In this document: piece by piece, positions 1-9,820 of the stretch
Layout: each line of letters begins with the position of its first letter
Numbering within the stretch: the stretch's first letter is position 1
Source of the DNA: Terrimonas pollutisoli
Lineage (GTDB): Bacteria; Bacteroidota; Bacteroidia; Chitinophagales; Chitinophagaceae
Length of the DNA: 64,000 nucleotides
NCBI RefSeq assembly: GCF_029360765.1
Contig: NZ_JARKNA010000002.1
Coordinates: forward strand, 431,334 to 495,333
Reading direction: 5' to 3'
Program-made: the position numbers and the translations under genes
The notes under the pieces: model-generated
Databases searched by the model: none
What the model saw: only the letters and a program-made list of their open reading frames with translations
Told to the model about the DNA's origin: nothing

Positions 1-2
1 GA

Positions 3-1955
3 GCTAATTCCACTTATCGTTTTAATAACCGGATCAGTCTTTCCAACAATATCAACCTGAGTGGTTCTACCGGCAACAGCTATGATTACATGGATATTTA
101 TTATGCGTATTTGAATTTGCCCTGGGATAATCCATATGATAGCGCCGTCAATGCAAGGTATGTTGATGGTAATTCAGCTTTCAAGTGGTGGTCGAGAGAT
201 AAGGTAAATCCCATACACACCATCAGGAATTCTGATCATAAATACAAGGGCTTTGATGTTAATTACGATGCCAATCTTAATATCGTTATCACCAAATGGC
301 TGACTTTTTCCAGTACCAACAGGGTAGCTGCAGGTTATAACAAAGGCACCAATTTCTTTTCGCCGCTGGTTGCTGGTCAATTTCATGGTACGGGGTATTT
401 GGATGAGTTGGGTACATTGAGTTATGGTGGTATTTCCAATAATTTACTCAAGTTTAATGTCACAAAATCTGAACACAGTATCAGTGGTTTGGCCGGTGTT
501 GCGTTTGAAGGCAGCAAGACAGAAGTGATCGGTGGATCGGGAAGAGGATTGCCCCTTGGTCTTGGTGCATTGAATGTAGTATCCAATAATATCCTGGTCA
601 ATGGTTATAATGATCAGTCATCCATCCATTCTTTTATTTCACAGGTTAACTACGGGTTTCGCAATAAATATTTTCTAACGGGATCTTACAGGGTGGATGG
701 GTCTTCTAATTTCCCTTCGGATAAACGGTATGCATCTTTCCCGTCAATTTCTGCCGCATGGCAGGTAAGCAATGAGTCTTTTTTTGCCAGCAAACGTGTG
801 GTGGATAATTTGAAACTAAGAGCCAGCTACGGAGTGACTGGTACGCAAGATATTGGTGCTTCAAGATACCTGGGATTATATTCTTTGTCGAGCCAATATA
901 ATTCACAGGCAGCAGCCACTCCTTTGCAGTTGCCTAATCCAAATCTTACCTGGGAAAGCAAGTACCAGGTGAATGCAGGCGTTGATATCGGTTTGTTTAA
1001 ACGCATCAATCTTACGGTGGACGTGTACAATAACGTCACGAAAGACCTGTTGCTGCAGGTGTCACAACCATTGTCAGTAGGTTTTGAACAACGTTGGGAG
1101 AATATCGGAGAGATAGTAAATAAAGGAATTGAAATTGGATTGAACACTACAAATATTCGCACAGGAAATTTTGAATGGACAACTGATTTTAATATCAATT
1201 TTAACAAGAATAAACTGCAGAAACTTCCCGGCGAAATAATCCGTACCGGTTCATGGGCCATTTCACAGATATACCGGAATGGCGGTAACCTGTATGAATT
1301 TTATATGCCACAATGGGTAGGTGTGGACCCACAAACGGGTGCACCGCTTTGGGAAAAAGTAACGAAGGATGCCCAGGGAAATACAACGGCGACTGAAGCT
1401 ACATCCAATTATGCCGAGGCAACTTTCCAGGAATCAGGTTCTGCGCTTCCCAAGTTCCAGGGTGGTATCACCAATCGTTTCCAATACAAAAATTTATCGT
1501 TAAGTGTCAATGCTTATTTCTTGTCGGGCAATAAAGTGTTTAGCAACAATCTTCGTTTTGTGATGAATGATGGCAGCGAACCTTACCTGAATCAAATAGT
1601 GTTGCCAAAGGAATATAGCATTTGGTCACAACCGGGCGATATAGCCTCAAACCCAAGTCCGCAAAACTCGGCGAACTCGACAGAAACCTCAACCCGTTAC
1701 CTGAAAGATGGAAGTTATCTTTCGATCCGGAACGTAACACTGGCCTATCAATTTGGCCAGGCTGTTCTTCGAAAATTGAAGGTAGATGGGGTGATAATTT
1801 CACTCTCTGCTGACAATGTGTACACCTTCACTAAATTCCTTGGCCAGGATCCACAAACAACCATTACTCCCGGAATATATGTTACGCCTGGTGTTTCGGA
1901 TTTCAAATATCCCAACAATCGCCAGTTTTTGTTCAACATCAATTTCAGGTTTTAA
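3..1955 (+). CDS. SusC/RagA-type TonB-linked outer membrane protein, 3' part
   Basis: The reading frame is open to the left edge, so about 650 C-terminal residues are visible of a family that usually has around 1,000; the signal peptide, carboxypeptidase-like domain and plug lie outside. The ATG at 90 is internal because codons before it already read as SusC barrel (…NNINLSGSTGNSYDY). Visible features are outer-membrane barrel strands, phrases typical of the family (NPYDSAVNARYVDG, GVTGTQDIGASRYLG) and a final strand ending in aromatic residues (FNINFRF). SusC proteins import oligosaccharides or peptides across the outer membrane using TonB energy, capped by the SusD lipoprotein. The SusD gene begins 11 bases after the stop, so the two are certainly one operon. 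The substrate cannot be read from the sequence. Confidence 0.95.
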   Translation, partial: ANSTYRFNNRISLSNNINLSGSTGNSYDYMDIYYAYLNLPWDNPYDSAVNARYVDGNSAFKWWSRDKVNPIHTIRNSDHKYKGFDVNYDANLNIVITKWLTFSSTNRVAAGYNKGTNFFSPLVAGQFHGTGYLDELGTLSYGGISNNLLKFNVTKSEHSISGLAGVAFEGSKTEVIGGSGRGLPLGLGALNVVSNNILVNGYNDQSSIHSFISQVNYGFRNKYFLTGSYRVDGSSNFPSDKRYASFPSISAAWQVSNESFFASKRVVDNLKLRASYGVTGTQDIGASRYLGLYSLSSQYNSQAAATPLQLPNPNLTWESKYQVNAGVDIGLFKRINLTVDVYNNVTKDLLLQVSQPLSVGFEQRWENIGEIVNKGIEIGLNTTNIRTGNFEWTTDFNINFNKNKLQKLPGEIIRTGSWAISQIYRNGGNLYEFYMPQWVGVDPQTGAPLWEKVTKDAQGNTTATEATSNYAEATFQESGSALPKFQGGITNRFQYKNLSLSVNAYFLSGNKVFSNNLRFVMNDGSEPYLNQIVLPKEYSIWSQPGDIASNPSPQNSANSTETSTRYLKDGSYLSIRNVTLAYQFGQAVLRKLKVDGVIISLSADNVYTFTKFLGQDPQTTITPGIYVTPGVSDFKYPNNRQFLFNINFRF

Positions 1956-1966
1956 AAATTACTACA

Positions 1967-3481
1967 ATGACACGCAAGATATTTAGTATAATCTGTTTTA
2001 TCAGCCTGTTTGGAACCGGTTGCATCAAGGATGTAACGCCCAGCGATGCTATCAGCACGGAAATATTGACCAGTACACCGCAAGGATTAGCTAATGCTGT
2101 GCATGGCGCCTACGCCCTGTTCAAAGATCATGTTCCTTTCAATGGTACCAGCGATGATAACCTGATGTACCTGCGCCAATATTTCCAGTTATCGGATTTT
2201 GCCAGTGATGATATTGTTTGCGCACAGGTAACAACCGATCCGTTGTTTTATAGTTTTACTACGGATCATACACCGACACAAACCAATACCCGCTATTTCT
2301 GGTATATCTCTTACAAAATCATTAATGATGTCAATACCGTTATTGAAGCGGTAGAAAAAAATGCCAATCCTGATCCGGCCATGCAGCAGTTGCTGGGGGA
2401 GTGTTATTTTCTGCGGGCATTATGTCACTTCAATCTTGTTCGCATTTATGCAAAACCGATTACACAGGATCCCAATGCCGAAGGTGTGATCCTAAGAACC
2501 TCGACCAGCGATCCATCACTCAAGCCAAGATCTACTGTACAGCAGGTGTACGATGCAGTCATTGCTGATGCAGAAAAGGCGGCAACACTTATGAACCAGC
2601 CTCGTGGTGTACAGTATGCTTCCAGGGAAGCCGCCTGGGCATTACTGTCAAGAGTGTATTTGTATAAAGAGGATAATCAGAAAACAGTAGAGTATGCAAC
2701 TAAAGTGATCAATTCAGGCAGGTTCACATTGGCCACTGAGGCAACATTCCCTTCGATGTACGCCAATGCAACGGGCAGTACTGAAACCATTTTTTGCATT
2801 GCCTTTACTGCTGCTGAAGATTATGGTAAGTTCGGATCTATCGCCTCAATGATTTATTCCGACGGTAATTCCGGCTGGGGCGAAGAGTTTGCTTCTTCTT
2901 CATTACGTGACACAATGCAAAGTCATCCGGAAGATGTGCGCTGGTCGCAAATTGTTCCACTGAAAGATGCCAATGGCAATATTGTAAAAAAGAATGGCAT
3001 TGAAACGTATTATATCACCAAGTTTTCTTTCCAGGGTGGAAGTCCCACATTGAGCTCACCTATTTTGTTTCGACTGGCAGAAATGTATTTGAACCGGGCC
3101 GAGGCTAATGCGAGGCTAAATAATATAACGGCGGCTTTGGATGATGTGGACATGATCCGGAAAAACCGCGGTTTATCTTCTTCATTATATAATCAGCAGG
3201 TGCCGGCTGGTTTTAGTTTGTTAGATGTGGTGCTGAAAGAAAGGCGTCTTGAACTGGCTTTCGAGGGCCACCGGGCATACGATGTTTACCGGAACAAACG
3301 GAGTATGAATAAAACCTATTGGGGTTATCATTTAAACGGGTTGAAGGAAACAGATATTGATTTGTCAAAATCTCCTTCGGGCTATCAAAACATGTTGATT
3401 CCACCAACTGATCCAAGGATCATTTATTATATACCCGTCGACGAGATACAGACCAACAAACTATGTACGCAAAATCAATAG
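1967..3481 (+). CDS. SusD/RagB family nutrient-binding lipoprotein
   Basis: A 504-residue protein with a lipoprotein signal peptide (MTRKIFSIICFISLFGTGC, lipid on Cys19) and acidic/Ser residues after it, as expected for surface lipoproteins. The SusD fold is recognisable from the TPR-like region with ECYFLRALCHFNLVRIYA near residues 145-160 and the C-terminal LAEMYLNRAEANARL, LKERRLELAFEGHRAYDVYR and terminal YYIPVDEIQTN phrases. Length is usual for the family. It would sit as a lid on the SusC channel encoded immediately upstream and bind the incoming substrate. No carbohydrate-active enzyme is visible downstream, so the ligand is not predicted. Confidence 0.95.
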   Translation: MTRKIFSIICFISLFGTGCIKDVTPSDAISTEILTSTPQGLANAVHGAYALFKDHVPFNGTSDDNLMYLRQYFQLSDFASDDIVCAQVTTDPLFYSFTTDHTPTQTNTRYFWYISYKIINDVNTVIEAVEKNANPDPAMQQLLGECYFLRALCHFNLVRIYAKPITQDPNAEGVILRTSTSDPSLKPRSTVQQVYDAVIADAEKAATLMNQPRGVQYASREAAWALLSRVYLYKEDNQKTVEYATKVINSGRFTLATEATFPSMYANATGSTETIFCIAFTAAEDYGKFGSIASMIYSDGNSGWGEEFASSSLRDTMQSHPEDVRWSQIVPLKDANGNIVKKNGIETYYITKFSFQGGSPTLSSPILFRLAEMYLNRAEANARLNNITAALDDVDMIRKNRGLSSSLYNQQVPAGFSLLDVVLKERRLELAFEGHRAYDVYRNKRSMNKTYWGYHLNGLKETDIDLSKSPSGYQNMLIPPTDPRIIYYIPVDEIQTNKLCTQNQ

Positions 3482-3525
3482 CTGAAACCGGGTACTGAAC
3501 ATTTCTAAACATTAAACACACAAAA

Positions 3526-4389
3526 ATGAACACCTCAAAATATATTGCCTCCATATCTTTTCTGCTGGTGGTCTTATTTTTCGCTTCCTGTAAGAAAGAT
3601 GTGGCAAAGCCGGAAGCTGATATTTTTTATACTGTGAGTCTTGATGGATATACGGTAACATTTCAAAACCAAACTAAAGGAGCTGTTTCTTATAAATGGG
3701 ATTTTGGCGATGGCAGCTCGTCAACTGAAGCAAGTCCTGTGCATGCTTATCCAGGTAAAGGGAAATATGTGCCAACGCTCTATGCGACCACCGGCGATGG
3801 CGTAGTAAGTGAAGGATCTACAGTCATAAATATTTCCAAAGCGTCAGCCGTAGAGCTGGATGATAATTCCCTTGCTGACTGGGATACCGTTGCTTACAAC
3901 GTTGCAACGCCTCCTGCATCCAATGGCATTTTCAAAAAGGGAAAGTTTGATTACAACAGCGAGAACATTTATTTCTATTTTGAAATTGAGTCTTCAAAAA
4001 CAAACGGTGACATCTTCGATTTTTATCTCGATACGGACAATGCTGCTTCCACGGGACTGGTTACCTGGCTTTTTTCCGGGGCTGGAAACGATGTATTGCT
4101 GGAAGGAGCCATGCTCAATGACTGGTTTGATGTTTTTTATCATAAAGGAGCACAAAACAGTTTCACCTTCGATTATCAAACTATCAGTGAGTTTTACGAG
4201 ATCGGGACAATAAAGCAGGAGGGTAACATTATGAAAGTAGAAGGACGGATAAAAAGAGCAAAGATCAAAGGACTGATTGGCAAAGGAATTAGGCTCGGTG
4301 TAACTATTACAAAAAATGACTGGAGCGCCTTACTCGGGGTATTCCCCGGAGTCGGCGCACCAGCGTTTTACCTGGATATGAACGAGTAG
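3526..4389 (+). CDS. PKD-domain lipoprotein in the SusE-like position
   Basis: A 287-residue lipoprotein: MNTSKYIASISFLLVVLFFASC is a clear signal with lipidated Cys22. Residues about 35-100 form one PKD domain (YKWDFGDGSSS…VHAYPGKGKY). The remainder (about 110-287) is rich in beta structure, with YFYFEIESS, FDFYLDTDNAASTG and a closing FYLDMNE; it resembles carbohydrate-binding modules of the CBM9/DOMON type, but this is an inference from pattern only. It follows susD by 44 bases, the place where surface glycan-binding lipoproteins (SusE/SusF-like) normally sit. Probably a surface-exposed accessory binding protein of the same transporter. Confidence 0.85.
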   Translation: MNTSKYIASISFLLVVLFFASCKKDVAKPEADIFYTVSLDGYTVTFQNQTKGAVSYKWDFGDGSSSTEASPVHAYPGKGKYVPTLYATTGDGVVSEGSTVINISKASAVELDDNSLADWDTVAYNVATPPASNGIFKKGKFDYNSENIYFYFEIESSKTNGDIFDFYLDTDNAASTGLVTWLFSGAGNDVLLEGAMLNDWFDVFYHKGAQNSFTFDYQTISEFYEIGTIKQEGNIMKVEGRIKRAKIKGLIGKGIRLGVTITKNDWSALLGVFPGVGAPAFYLDMNE

Positions 4390-4489
4390 ATGGACATTTA
4401 TTTGCGATAAAATCTTCTGTCATTTTTGAGTGATTCGTTTAGTGAAACCACCAGGCGTATCCTTAAGCTTCAATTCATAAGTGTTATTA

Positions 4490-6037
4490 ATGAAAAATGA
4501 TCTACTAACCTGTATCGCAGGTTGCTCTTTGCTTATCAGCGCATCTTTTATTACTATTTGCTGTAACAAGGTAGAGCCGCCAGCGATCTATACGCCGGCA
4601 AAAGTTGATACAATAACCTATATAGAAAGCAGTGCCGATTTTGCCAATCCCGAACGCGGTTTTTACCGTTATTCTGAAACCAAAGCATCTGCTTATTCAT
4701 CGCTTGATCTCAACCTGTTGAAAAACTGGCGAACATTGCAGCAAGCGGACGGCGGTAATTATAAAATTTATAGCACATTGGTGTTCCGCTATATCGTCTT
4801 GGATGGATTAACTGATAGACCATTGCCTGCTGAATTACTGGATAAGATCAAAGCAGATTTTTCAATAGCCAGACAGGCAGGTGTAAAGTTGATCCCAAGA
4901 TTTACTTATAGTGTTACTGCACACGCCGGCAACTGTCCCGAAGGATTTAATTGCCCACCGTATGGCGATGCATCTAAATCAATCATGCTCCAGCATATTG
5001 CACAGCTTAAACCAATCTTGCAGGAAAATGCTGATGTGATAGCTTGCCTGCAAATGGGCTTCATTGGAACCTGGGGTGAAAATTATTATACCGATCATTT
5101 TGGAGATGCCTCACAAAATGCTCAGGGAAAATTGCTGGACAACAATTGGAATGACAGGCTGGAAATATTAAAAGCTTTGCTGGATGCTCTTCCGGCTGAT
5201 CGGATGGTACAGGTTCGCTTTCCGCAATTGAAACAGCGTATGATCTACGGTATAAACGCATCGACAAACGTTGCTCCGCTTACTGGTGCAGAAGCTTTCA
5301 GCGGTACTTATAAAGCTCGTATTGGTTTACACAATGATTGCTTTTTATCCAGTACGGATGATTATGGCACTTACGATGATTACGGCAACAATTCTTCACC
5401 CCGTCAATCAGCTAATACTGTGTTAAGGAAGTATGCAGAGGAGGATAACAAATATGTGGTTGTCGGTGGCGAAACCTGCGATGATACTTACAGTCCTTAT
5501 AATGATTGTGAAAATGCGGGGCAGGCGCAAACAGAAATGCGGAAAATGAATTACAGCTATCTCAACAGTGCATATAATAATAATGTCAACAACGATTGGG
5601 AGACCGGTGGGTGCATGGATAACATTAAAAAAAATCTTGGCTACAGGTTTGTTTTGCAAAAAGGGTTGTTTCCGGCCAGTTCCGTCGGGGCGGGAAAGCA
5701 ATTTAAGTTTTCACTGCAGTTGGAGAACAAAGGTTACGCATCACTTTACAATGAGCGACCTGTCAAAATTATTTTCCGTAGTACTGATAGAAAGGAGTTT
5801 GTCTATTCTCTTCCTGATGATCCGAGGAAGTGGTACCCGGGCCGGGTGAAATTGGATGTCGTTATTGATACCGATGCAGCAATGCCAAAAGGCAGGTATG
5901 AATTGTTTCTTTATATGCCGGACAAGTATGCTTCCATCGCTAACAGAGCCGGGTATGCTATACGGCTCGCAAACGAAAACGTATGGGAAGAAACCACGGG
6001 ATATAATAAACTCAATATGGTAATAGATATACAATGA
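4490..6037 (+). CDS. DUF4874/DUF4832 domain lipoprotein
   Basis: About 515 residues. The ATG at 4490 gives a lipoprotein-like N-terminus (MKNDLLTCIAGCSLLISASF…ICC); a GTG three codons upstream (4481) would also work but adds nothing. After the signal, FANPERGFYRYSETKAS starts the DUF4874 region (about residues 45-215, barrel-like, with FIGTWGENYYTDHFGD), followed by the DUF4832 region (FLSSTDDYGTYDD, VVVGGETCDD, MNYSYLNSAYNNNV) and a beta-rich end. These paired domains are known in Bacteroidota surface proteins near SusC/SusD genes and in other bacteria. A glycoside-hydrolase-like role is often suspected but not established, so no activity is assigned. It is the last gene of the operon: a terminator follows. 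Confidence 0.85.
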   Translation: MKNDLLTCIAGCSLLISASFITICCNKVEPPAIYTPAKVDTITYIESSADFANPERGFYRYSETKASAYSSLDLNLLKNWRTLQQADGGNYKIYSTLVFRYIVLDGLTDRPLPAELLDKIKADFSIARQAGVKLIPRFTYSVTAHAGNCPEGFNCPPYGDASKSIMLQHIAQLKPILQENADVIACLQMGFIGTWGENYYTDHFGDASQNAQGKLLDNNWNDRLEILKALLDALPADRMVQVRFPQLKQRMIYGINASTNVAPLTGAEAFSGTYKARIGLHNDCFLSSTDDYGTYDDYGNNSSPRQSANTVLRKYAEEDNKYVVVGGETCDDTYSPYNDCENAGQAQTEMRKMNYSYLNSAYNNNVNNDWETGGCMDNIKKNLGYRFVLQKGLFPASSVGAGKQFKFSLQLENKGYASLYNERPVKIIFRSTDRKEFVYSLPDDPRKWYPGRVKLDVVIDTDAAMPKGRYELFLYMPDKYASIANRAGYAIRLANENVWEETTGYNKLNMVIDIQ

Positions 6038-6093
6038 AAAATAAAATGGTAATACAGTAAGAGTTTCTTTAATAGCAGCTAGTTATTAGCAAC

Positions 6094-6121
6094 GGGCCTT
6101 TATTCTTATCGGCCCTTTTTT
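6094..6121 (+). terminator. Rho-independent terminator after the Sus-type operon
   Basis: GGGCC (6094-6098) pairs with GGCCC (6111-6115) around a 12-base loop, followed directly by six T. It lies 57 bases after the stop of the DUF4832 gene and before the opposing wecA-like gene. Confidence 0.75.
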
Positions 6122-6198
6122 GTTCTAAGTATTTAAGATAAATTAAATTATACCAACCTTTATACTATTGGTTGTCTAAAAAGAAAATTTTTTTCAAA

Positions 6199-7329
6199 TT
6201 ATAATTGGTCAGCTTTCTTTTCAAAAAGTGAGTTGTCTGCTCCAATCGTAATTGGAAGGATTGCCCTTATTTTCTTTAAACCAAGGGTCACCGCTATCAT
6301 AAATGTGAAAGCCAGTAGTAGCGTCCATTCCGGGCGCAGTGACTGTAATAAATACGCTTCGATCAATACCACTGCATGAACAAAATAGATAACTCTGATC
6401 GCAAACACATGGCTAAAACCCTGGTTGGTAAGCAGGTGATGGATATGCGTTTTATCGGCTACAAATGGAGATTTTCCTTTCCAGATGCGGGAGGCAAATA
6501 CCCGTATGGTGTCAAACACCGGTATCAACACGAGTCCCAACACAAACATGGGGGCATGTGATAGCACAGGTTGTGGTAACAAAATATTTATTCGCATCAA
6601 TTGAATACAAAGAACCGCTATCACAAATCCAATTACCAACGAGCCGGTATCGCCCATAAAAATCCGGGCGGGATTAAAATTGAAATATAGAAAGCCGAGG
6701 ATTCCACCTGCCAATGCAAAAGCAATCAAGGCCGTGCTGGTGTCCCCGCTTATTGTTAGAAACAGGCCCAACGTAACCAGGCTCATAAACGAAAGTCCAC
6801 CGGCAAGGCCATCAATACCATCAATTAAATTAAATGCATTGGTAATGCCCACGATGGCAAGGATAGTAAATGTATATTGAGCCGAAAGAGGCAATTCATA
6901 TATTCCAAAAAGGCCACCGAAGGAATTAATACGGATTCCGGATACCGCAATCAGCGTTGCCAGTGCTATTTGGATGATGAACTTGTATTTTGCGGAAAGA
7001 TCTTTCAGGTCATCCATAATACCCAATCCAAAAAGGGTAACAATAGAGAAGAAAAAACAGATTTGCCGGATATCATGCTTAAACGGGAACCATAACAAAA
7101 GCGCTGTCACCATACCCGCAACAATAGCAATGCCGCCCATAGTAGGAACAGGCTCCAAATGTTCTTTCCTATCGTTGGGATGATCGTAAAGTTTGTAACG
7201 ATTGATCAGGTGAATAATAGGCGGAATGGTCAAAAGTGTTATGACGAAGGCCGAGATGAGGCATAAAAAAGCGAATTTGAAATCGTTCAGTTGCAGGGAG
7301 GTCTGCAACAGATAGGTATGGCTTCTCAT
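6199..7329 (-). CDS. MraY/WecA/TagO-family undecaprenyl-phosphate glycosyl-1-phosphate transferase
   Basis: A polytopic inner-membrane enzyme with about ten membrane segments. It transfers a sugar-1-phosphate (usually GlcNAc or a relative) from a UDP-sugar to undecaprenyl phosphate, the first step of O-antigen, teichoic-acid-like or capsule synthesis. Family motifs are present in order: HPNDRKEHLEPVPTMGG, the catalytic GIMDDLKDLSAKYK, NAFNLIDGIDGLAGG, the ARIFMGDTGSL loop, and a His-rich cytoplasmic KTHIHHLL that is characteristic of the WecA branch rather than MraY. The start at 7329 (MRSHTYLLQ) places 18 residues before the first membrane helix; ATG 7383 or TTG 7398 would add a poorly conserved head. 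Divergent from recG. No other glycan-synthesis gene is adjacent. Confidence 0.9.
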   Translation of the reverse strand: MRSHTYLLQTSLQLNDFKFAFLCLISAFVITLLTIPPIIHLINRYKLYDHPNDRKEHLEPVPTMGGIAIVAGMVTALLLWFPFKHDIRQICFFFSIVTLFGLGIMDDLKDLSAKYKFIIQIALATLIAVSGIRINSFGGLFGIYELPLSAQYTFTILAIVGITNAFNLIDGIDGLAGGLSFMSLVTLGLFLTISGDTSTALIAFALAGGILGFLYFNFNPARIFMGDTGSLVIGFVIAVLCIQLMRINILLPQPVLSHAPMFVLGLVLIPVFDTIRVFASRIWKGKSPFVADKTHIHHLLTNQGFSHVFAIRVIYFVHAVVLIEAYLLQSLRPEWTLLLAFTFMIAVTLGLKKIRAILPITIGADNSLFEKKADQL

Positions 7330-7575
7330 TAATGACTTGGTTTCCTGGTTTATTGGTTCTCTGGCGGCAAAAATAAATTGCATTTTAAAAAAACGCAACT
7401 TGTTTTTTATTGTGTATCAATGCTGATTTTTTATATAACAAGCTAAATCGGTTGTTCTATCTTTCAAAAAGAAATGAGGCACCTAATCAGAAAATAGTTG
7501 AAAGTCAGGAGAGTGCATCATGTTTTTGAATGGAACTATGACTGCATTGCTTGCTCAAGCATTCGTTCTTTCGGC

Positions 7576-7583
7576 TATTTTTG
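7576..7583 (+). promoter_or_regulatory. Candidate -7 box (TATTTTTG) of recG
   Basis: Perfect match to the Bacteroidota -7 consensus TAnnTTTG, 25 bases before the GTG chosen as recG start. A TTG at 7551-7553 could be the -33 contact, although the 22-base spacer is slightly long. Its position inside any longer reading frame argues against starts upstream of it. Confidence 0.45.
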
Positions 7584-7608
7584 CCTGAAAATATTTCGTA
7601 TTTCGTCG

Positions 7609-9711
7609 GTGTCTTCAATATTATCGAGCCCCATTGAATACCTGAAAGGTGTTGGCCCTCAGCGGGCTGAATTATTAAAAAAGGAGCTTTTGATTTTTAC
7701 CTTCCAGGATTTACTGGAGCATTTCCCTTTTCGGCATGTTGATAAAACAAAGGTCAATCTCATCAGTGACATCACACCTCAAACGGAATATATACAGGTA
7801 GCCGGTAACCTGCAGGATGTAGAGGTAGTTGGCGATAAAAGGGCCAAAAGATTGGTAGCTTATCTCAGGGATAAAACAGGCACCCTGGAGCTTGTCTGGT
7901 TCCAGGGAATCAATTGGGTGCAGAAGACCCTGGTTCCCGGTCAATCCTACCTGGTGTATGGGCGGGTTAGCTTTTTTCAAAACTCAGTACAGATCGTTCA
8001 TCCGGAAATTGAATTATGGTCGCCTGAAAAAAAAGAAGGTAAAAGTTTTGCTGAACCTGTTTATCCAACCACTGAAAAATTGAGAGCCAGGGGGCTGGGT
8101 GGAAGGCAAATAGGAAAGCTGACACAAATGCTGCTGGCCCAGCTTCACGAAAGAGATTTGCCGGAAAATTTGCCCGACTCCATATTAACTAGTCTCAAAC
8201 TTCTGAAGCGAATTGAGGCTTACCGGCAAATACATTTTCCTGCTACACCGGCTTTGTACAATGAAGCCGTTAAGCGATTGAAGTTTGAAGAGTTGTTCGT
8301 GGCACAGATGCGGCTGAATTTGTTACGATCCGCCCGCCATCGGTTTTCCCGGGGCGTTGTTTTTGATAAGGTGGGTGAGCATTTTAATGAGTTCTACAAA
8401 AAATATTTACCGTTCGAGTTGACCGGGGCGCAAAAGCGAGTGATAAAAGAAATAAGGGCGGATACGGCCACCGGCAAGCAGATGAACCGATTATTGCAAG
8501 GAGATGTCGGAAGCGGAAAAACAATGGTGGCATTATTAACGATGTTGCTGGCTATCGACAATGGCTTCCAGGCCTGCCTGATGGCGCCGACAGAAATATT
8601 AGCTAAGCAGCATTTTACCTCGATAAAGGAGTTATTAAAAGAATTACCTGTATCAGTTGATTTGCTCACCGGTTCTACCAGGACAAAGAGTCGTAAGGAA
8701 ATCCTAAATCAATTGCTCGATGGTTCATTACAAATCTTAATTGGTACCCACGCCGTAATTGAAGATGTGGTTCAGTTTCAAAAACTGGGTATCGTCATCG
8801 TGGATGAGCAACACAAATTTGGTGTGGCTCAAAGGGCCAGGCTTTGGGAAAAAGCCGAAGTGCCCCCTCATGTATTGGTGATGACGGCGACGCCTATCCC
8901 GCGGACCCTGGCTATGACGGCCTACGGCGACTTAGATTATAGTGTGATCGATGAATTGCCGCCGGGCAGGCAACCCGTCGTGACTGTTCATCGTTACGAG
9001 TCGCAGCGTAGCCGGGTAATGGATTTTTTGAGAGCCGAGATTGATAAAGGCCGGCAGATTTATATCATCTTCCCGTTGATAGAGGAAAGTGAGAAACTGG
9101 ATTACGAAGATTTGATGAAAGGGTATGAGATAGTGAAAGGCTATTTCCCCGAACCAAAATATTGGATCAGCATGGTGCATGGTCGTCAACCGGCTGAACA
9201 AAAGGAAGTAAATATGAAACGATTTGTCGAAGGTGATACACAGATCATGGTTTCGACAACGGTGATAGAGGTTGGCGTGAATGTACCCAATGCCAGTGTA
9301 ATGGTAATTGAAAGCACAGAGAAGTTCGGTTTATCACAACTCCACCAATTGCGGGGCCGGGTAGGAAGGGGCGCCGAAAAAAGTTATTGTATTCTTTTAT
9401 CCGGGTCCAAATTAGGTAATGATGCCCGTGAACGAATCAAAATACTAACGGCTACCAGCAATGGTTTTGAGATTGCCGAAAAAGATATGGAGCTAAGAGG
9501 CCCGGGTGATATCGAGGGAACCCGGCAAAGTGGAATGCTAAATTTCAAACTGGCCAATATTGTACAGGATCGGTCGTTATTGGAACTGGCAAAGTCAATG
9601 GTTTCAACCATCATCGACAATGATCCTGACCTTAATTCGGCAGAGAATTTGCGCTTAAAAAATTTCCTGCAACACCAGAAAGGAAAGATCGCCTGGAGTA
9701 AGATTTCCTGA
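7609..9711 (+). CDS. recG: ATP-dependent DNA helicase RecG
   Basis: A 700-residue cytoplasmic helicase that remodels stalled replication forks and Holliday junctions. N-terminal wedge begins PIEYLKGVGPQRAELL; Walker A is LLQGDVGSGKT (about residue 300), the DExH box reads VDEQHKFGV (about 397), motif III is MTATPIPRTLAMT, and motif VI is QLRGRVGRG (about 582). The frame stays open upstream to a TTG at 7498, but RecG homologues start just before this wedge and a -7 promoter box lies at 7576, so GTG 7609 is preferred. The C-terminus ends in GKIAWSKIS; the last 30 bases, including the stop, occur again in diverged form at 9820-9849. Confidence 0.96.
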   Translation: MSSILSSPIEYLKGVGPQRAELLKKELLIFTFQDLLEHFPFRHVDKTKVNLISDITPQTEYIQVAGNLQDVEVVGDKRAKRLVAYLRDKTGTLELVWFQGINWVQKTLVPGQSYLVYGRVSFFQNSVQIVHPEIELWSPEKKEGKSFAEPVYPTTEKLRARGLGGRQIGKLTQMLLAQLHERDLPENLPDSILTSLKLLKRIEAYRQIHFPATPALYNEAVKRLKFEELFVAQMRLNLLRSARHRFSRGVVFDKVGEHFNEFYKKYLPFELTGAQKRVIKEIRADTATGKQMNRLLQGDVGSGKTMVALLTMLLAIDNGFQACLMAPTEILAKQHFTSIKELLKELPVSVDLLTGSTRTKSRKEILNQLLDGSLQILIGTHAVIEDVVQFQKLGIVIVDEQHKFGVAQRARLWEKAEVPPHVLVMTATPIPRTLAMTAYGDLDYSVIDELPPGRQPVVTVHRYESQRSRVMDFLRAEIDKGRQIYIIFPLIEESEKLDYEDLMKGYEIVKGYFPEPKYWISMVHGRQPAEQKEVNMKRFVEGDTQIMVSTTVIEVGVNVPNASVMVIESTEKFGLSQLHQLRGRVGRGAEKSYCILLSGSKLGNDARERIKILTATSNGFEIAEKDMELRGPGDIEGTRQSGMLNFKLANIVQDRSLLELAKSMVSTIIDNDPDLNSAENLRLKNFLQHQKGKIAWSKIS

Positions 9712-9790
9712 ATAACTACCAAAAAATTACTGCTATAAAAAATTTTATTGATAAATAGGAATCTTCGAAAGGATAGGGCTGTGTGTAGTT

Positions 9791-9820
9791 CCTCTCATTT
9801 GGAGAGGTTAGGTGAGGCCG
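9791..9820 (+). repeat. REP-like single hairpin downstream of recG
   Basis: CCTCTC (9791-9796) pairs with GAGAGG (9802-9807), followed by TTAGGTGAGGCCG. The same hairpin-plus-GGTGAGGCCG layout forms one end of the larger elements at 51794-51987 and 62923-63114, so this is a solo or decayed member of that family. The 298 bases between recG and the next gene contain only this, the recG tail copy, and AT-rich sequence. Confidence 0.7.

Noticed and set aside
7498..7608. Longer recG N-terminus from TTG 7498
   Set aside because: Homologues start after this; the segment contains a promoter box and is Cys/His-rich unlike RecG.
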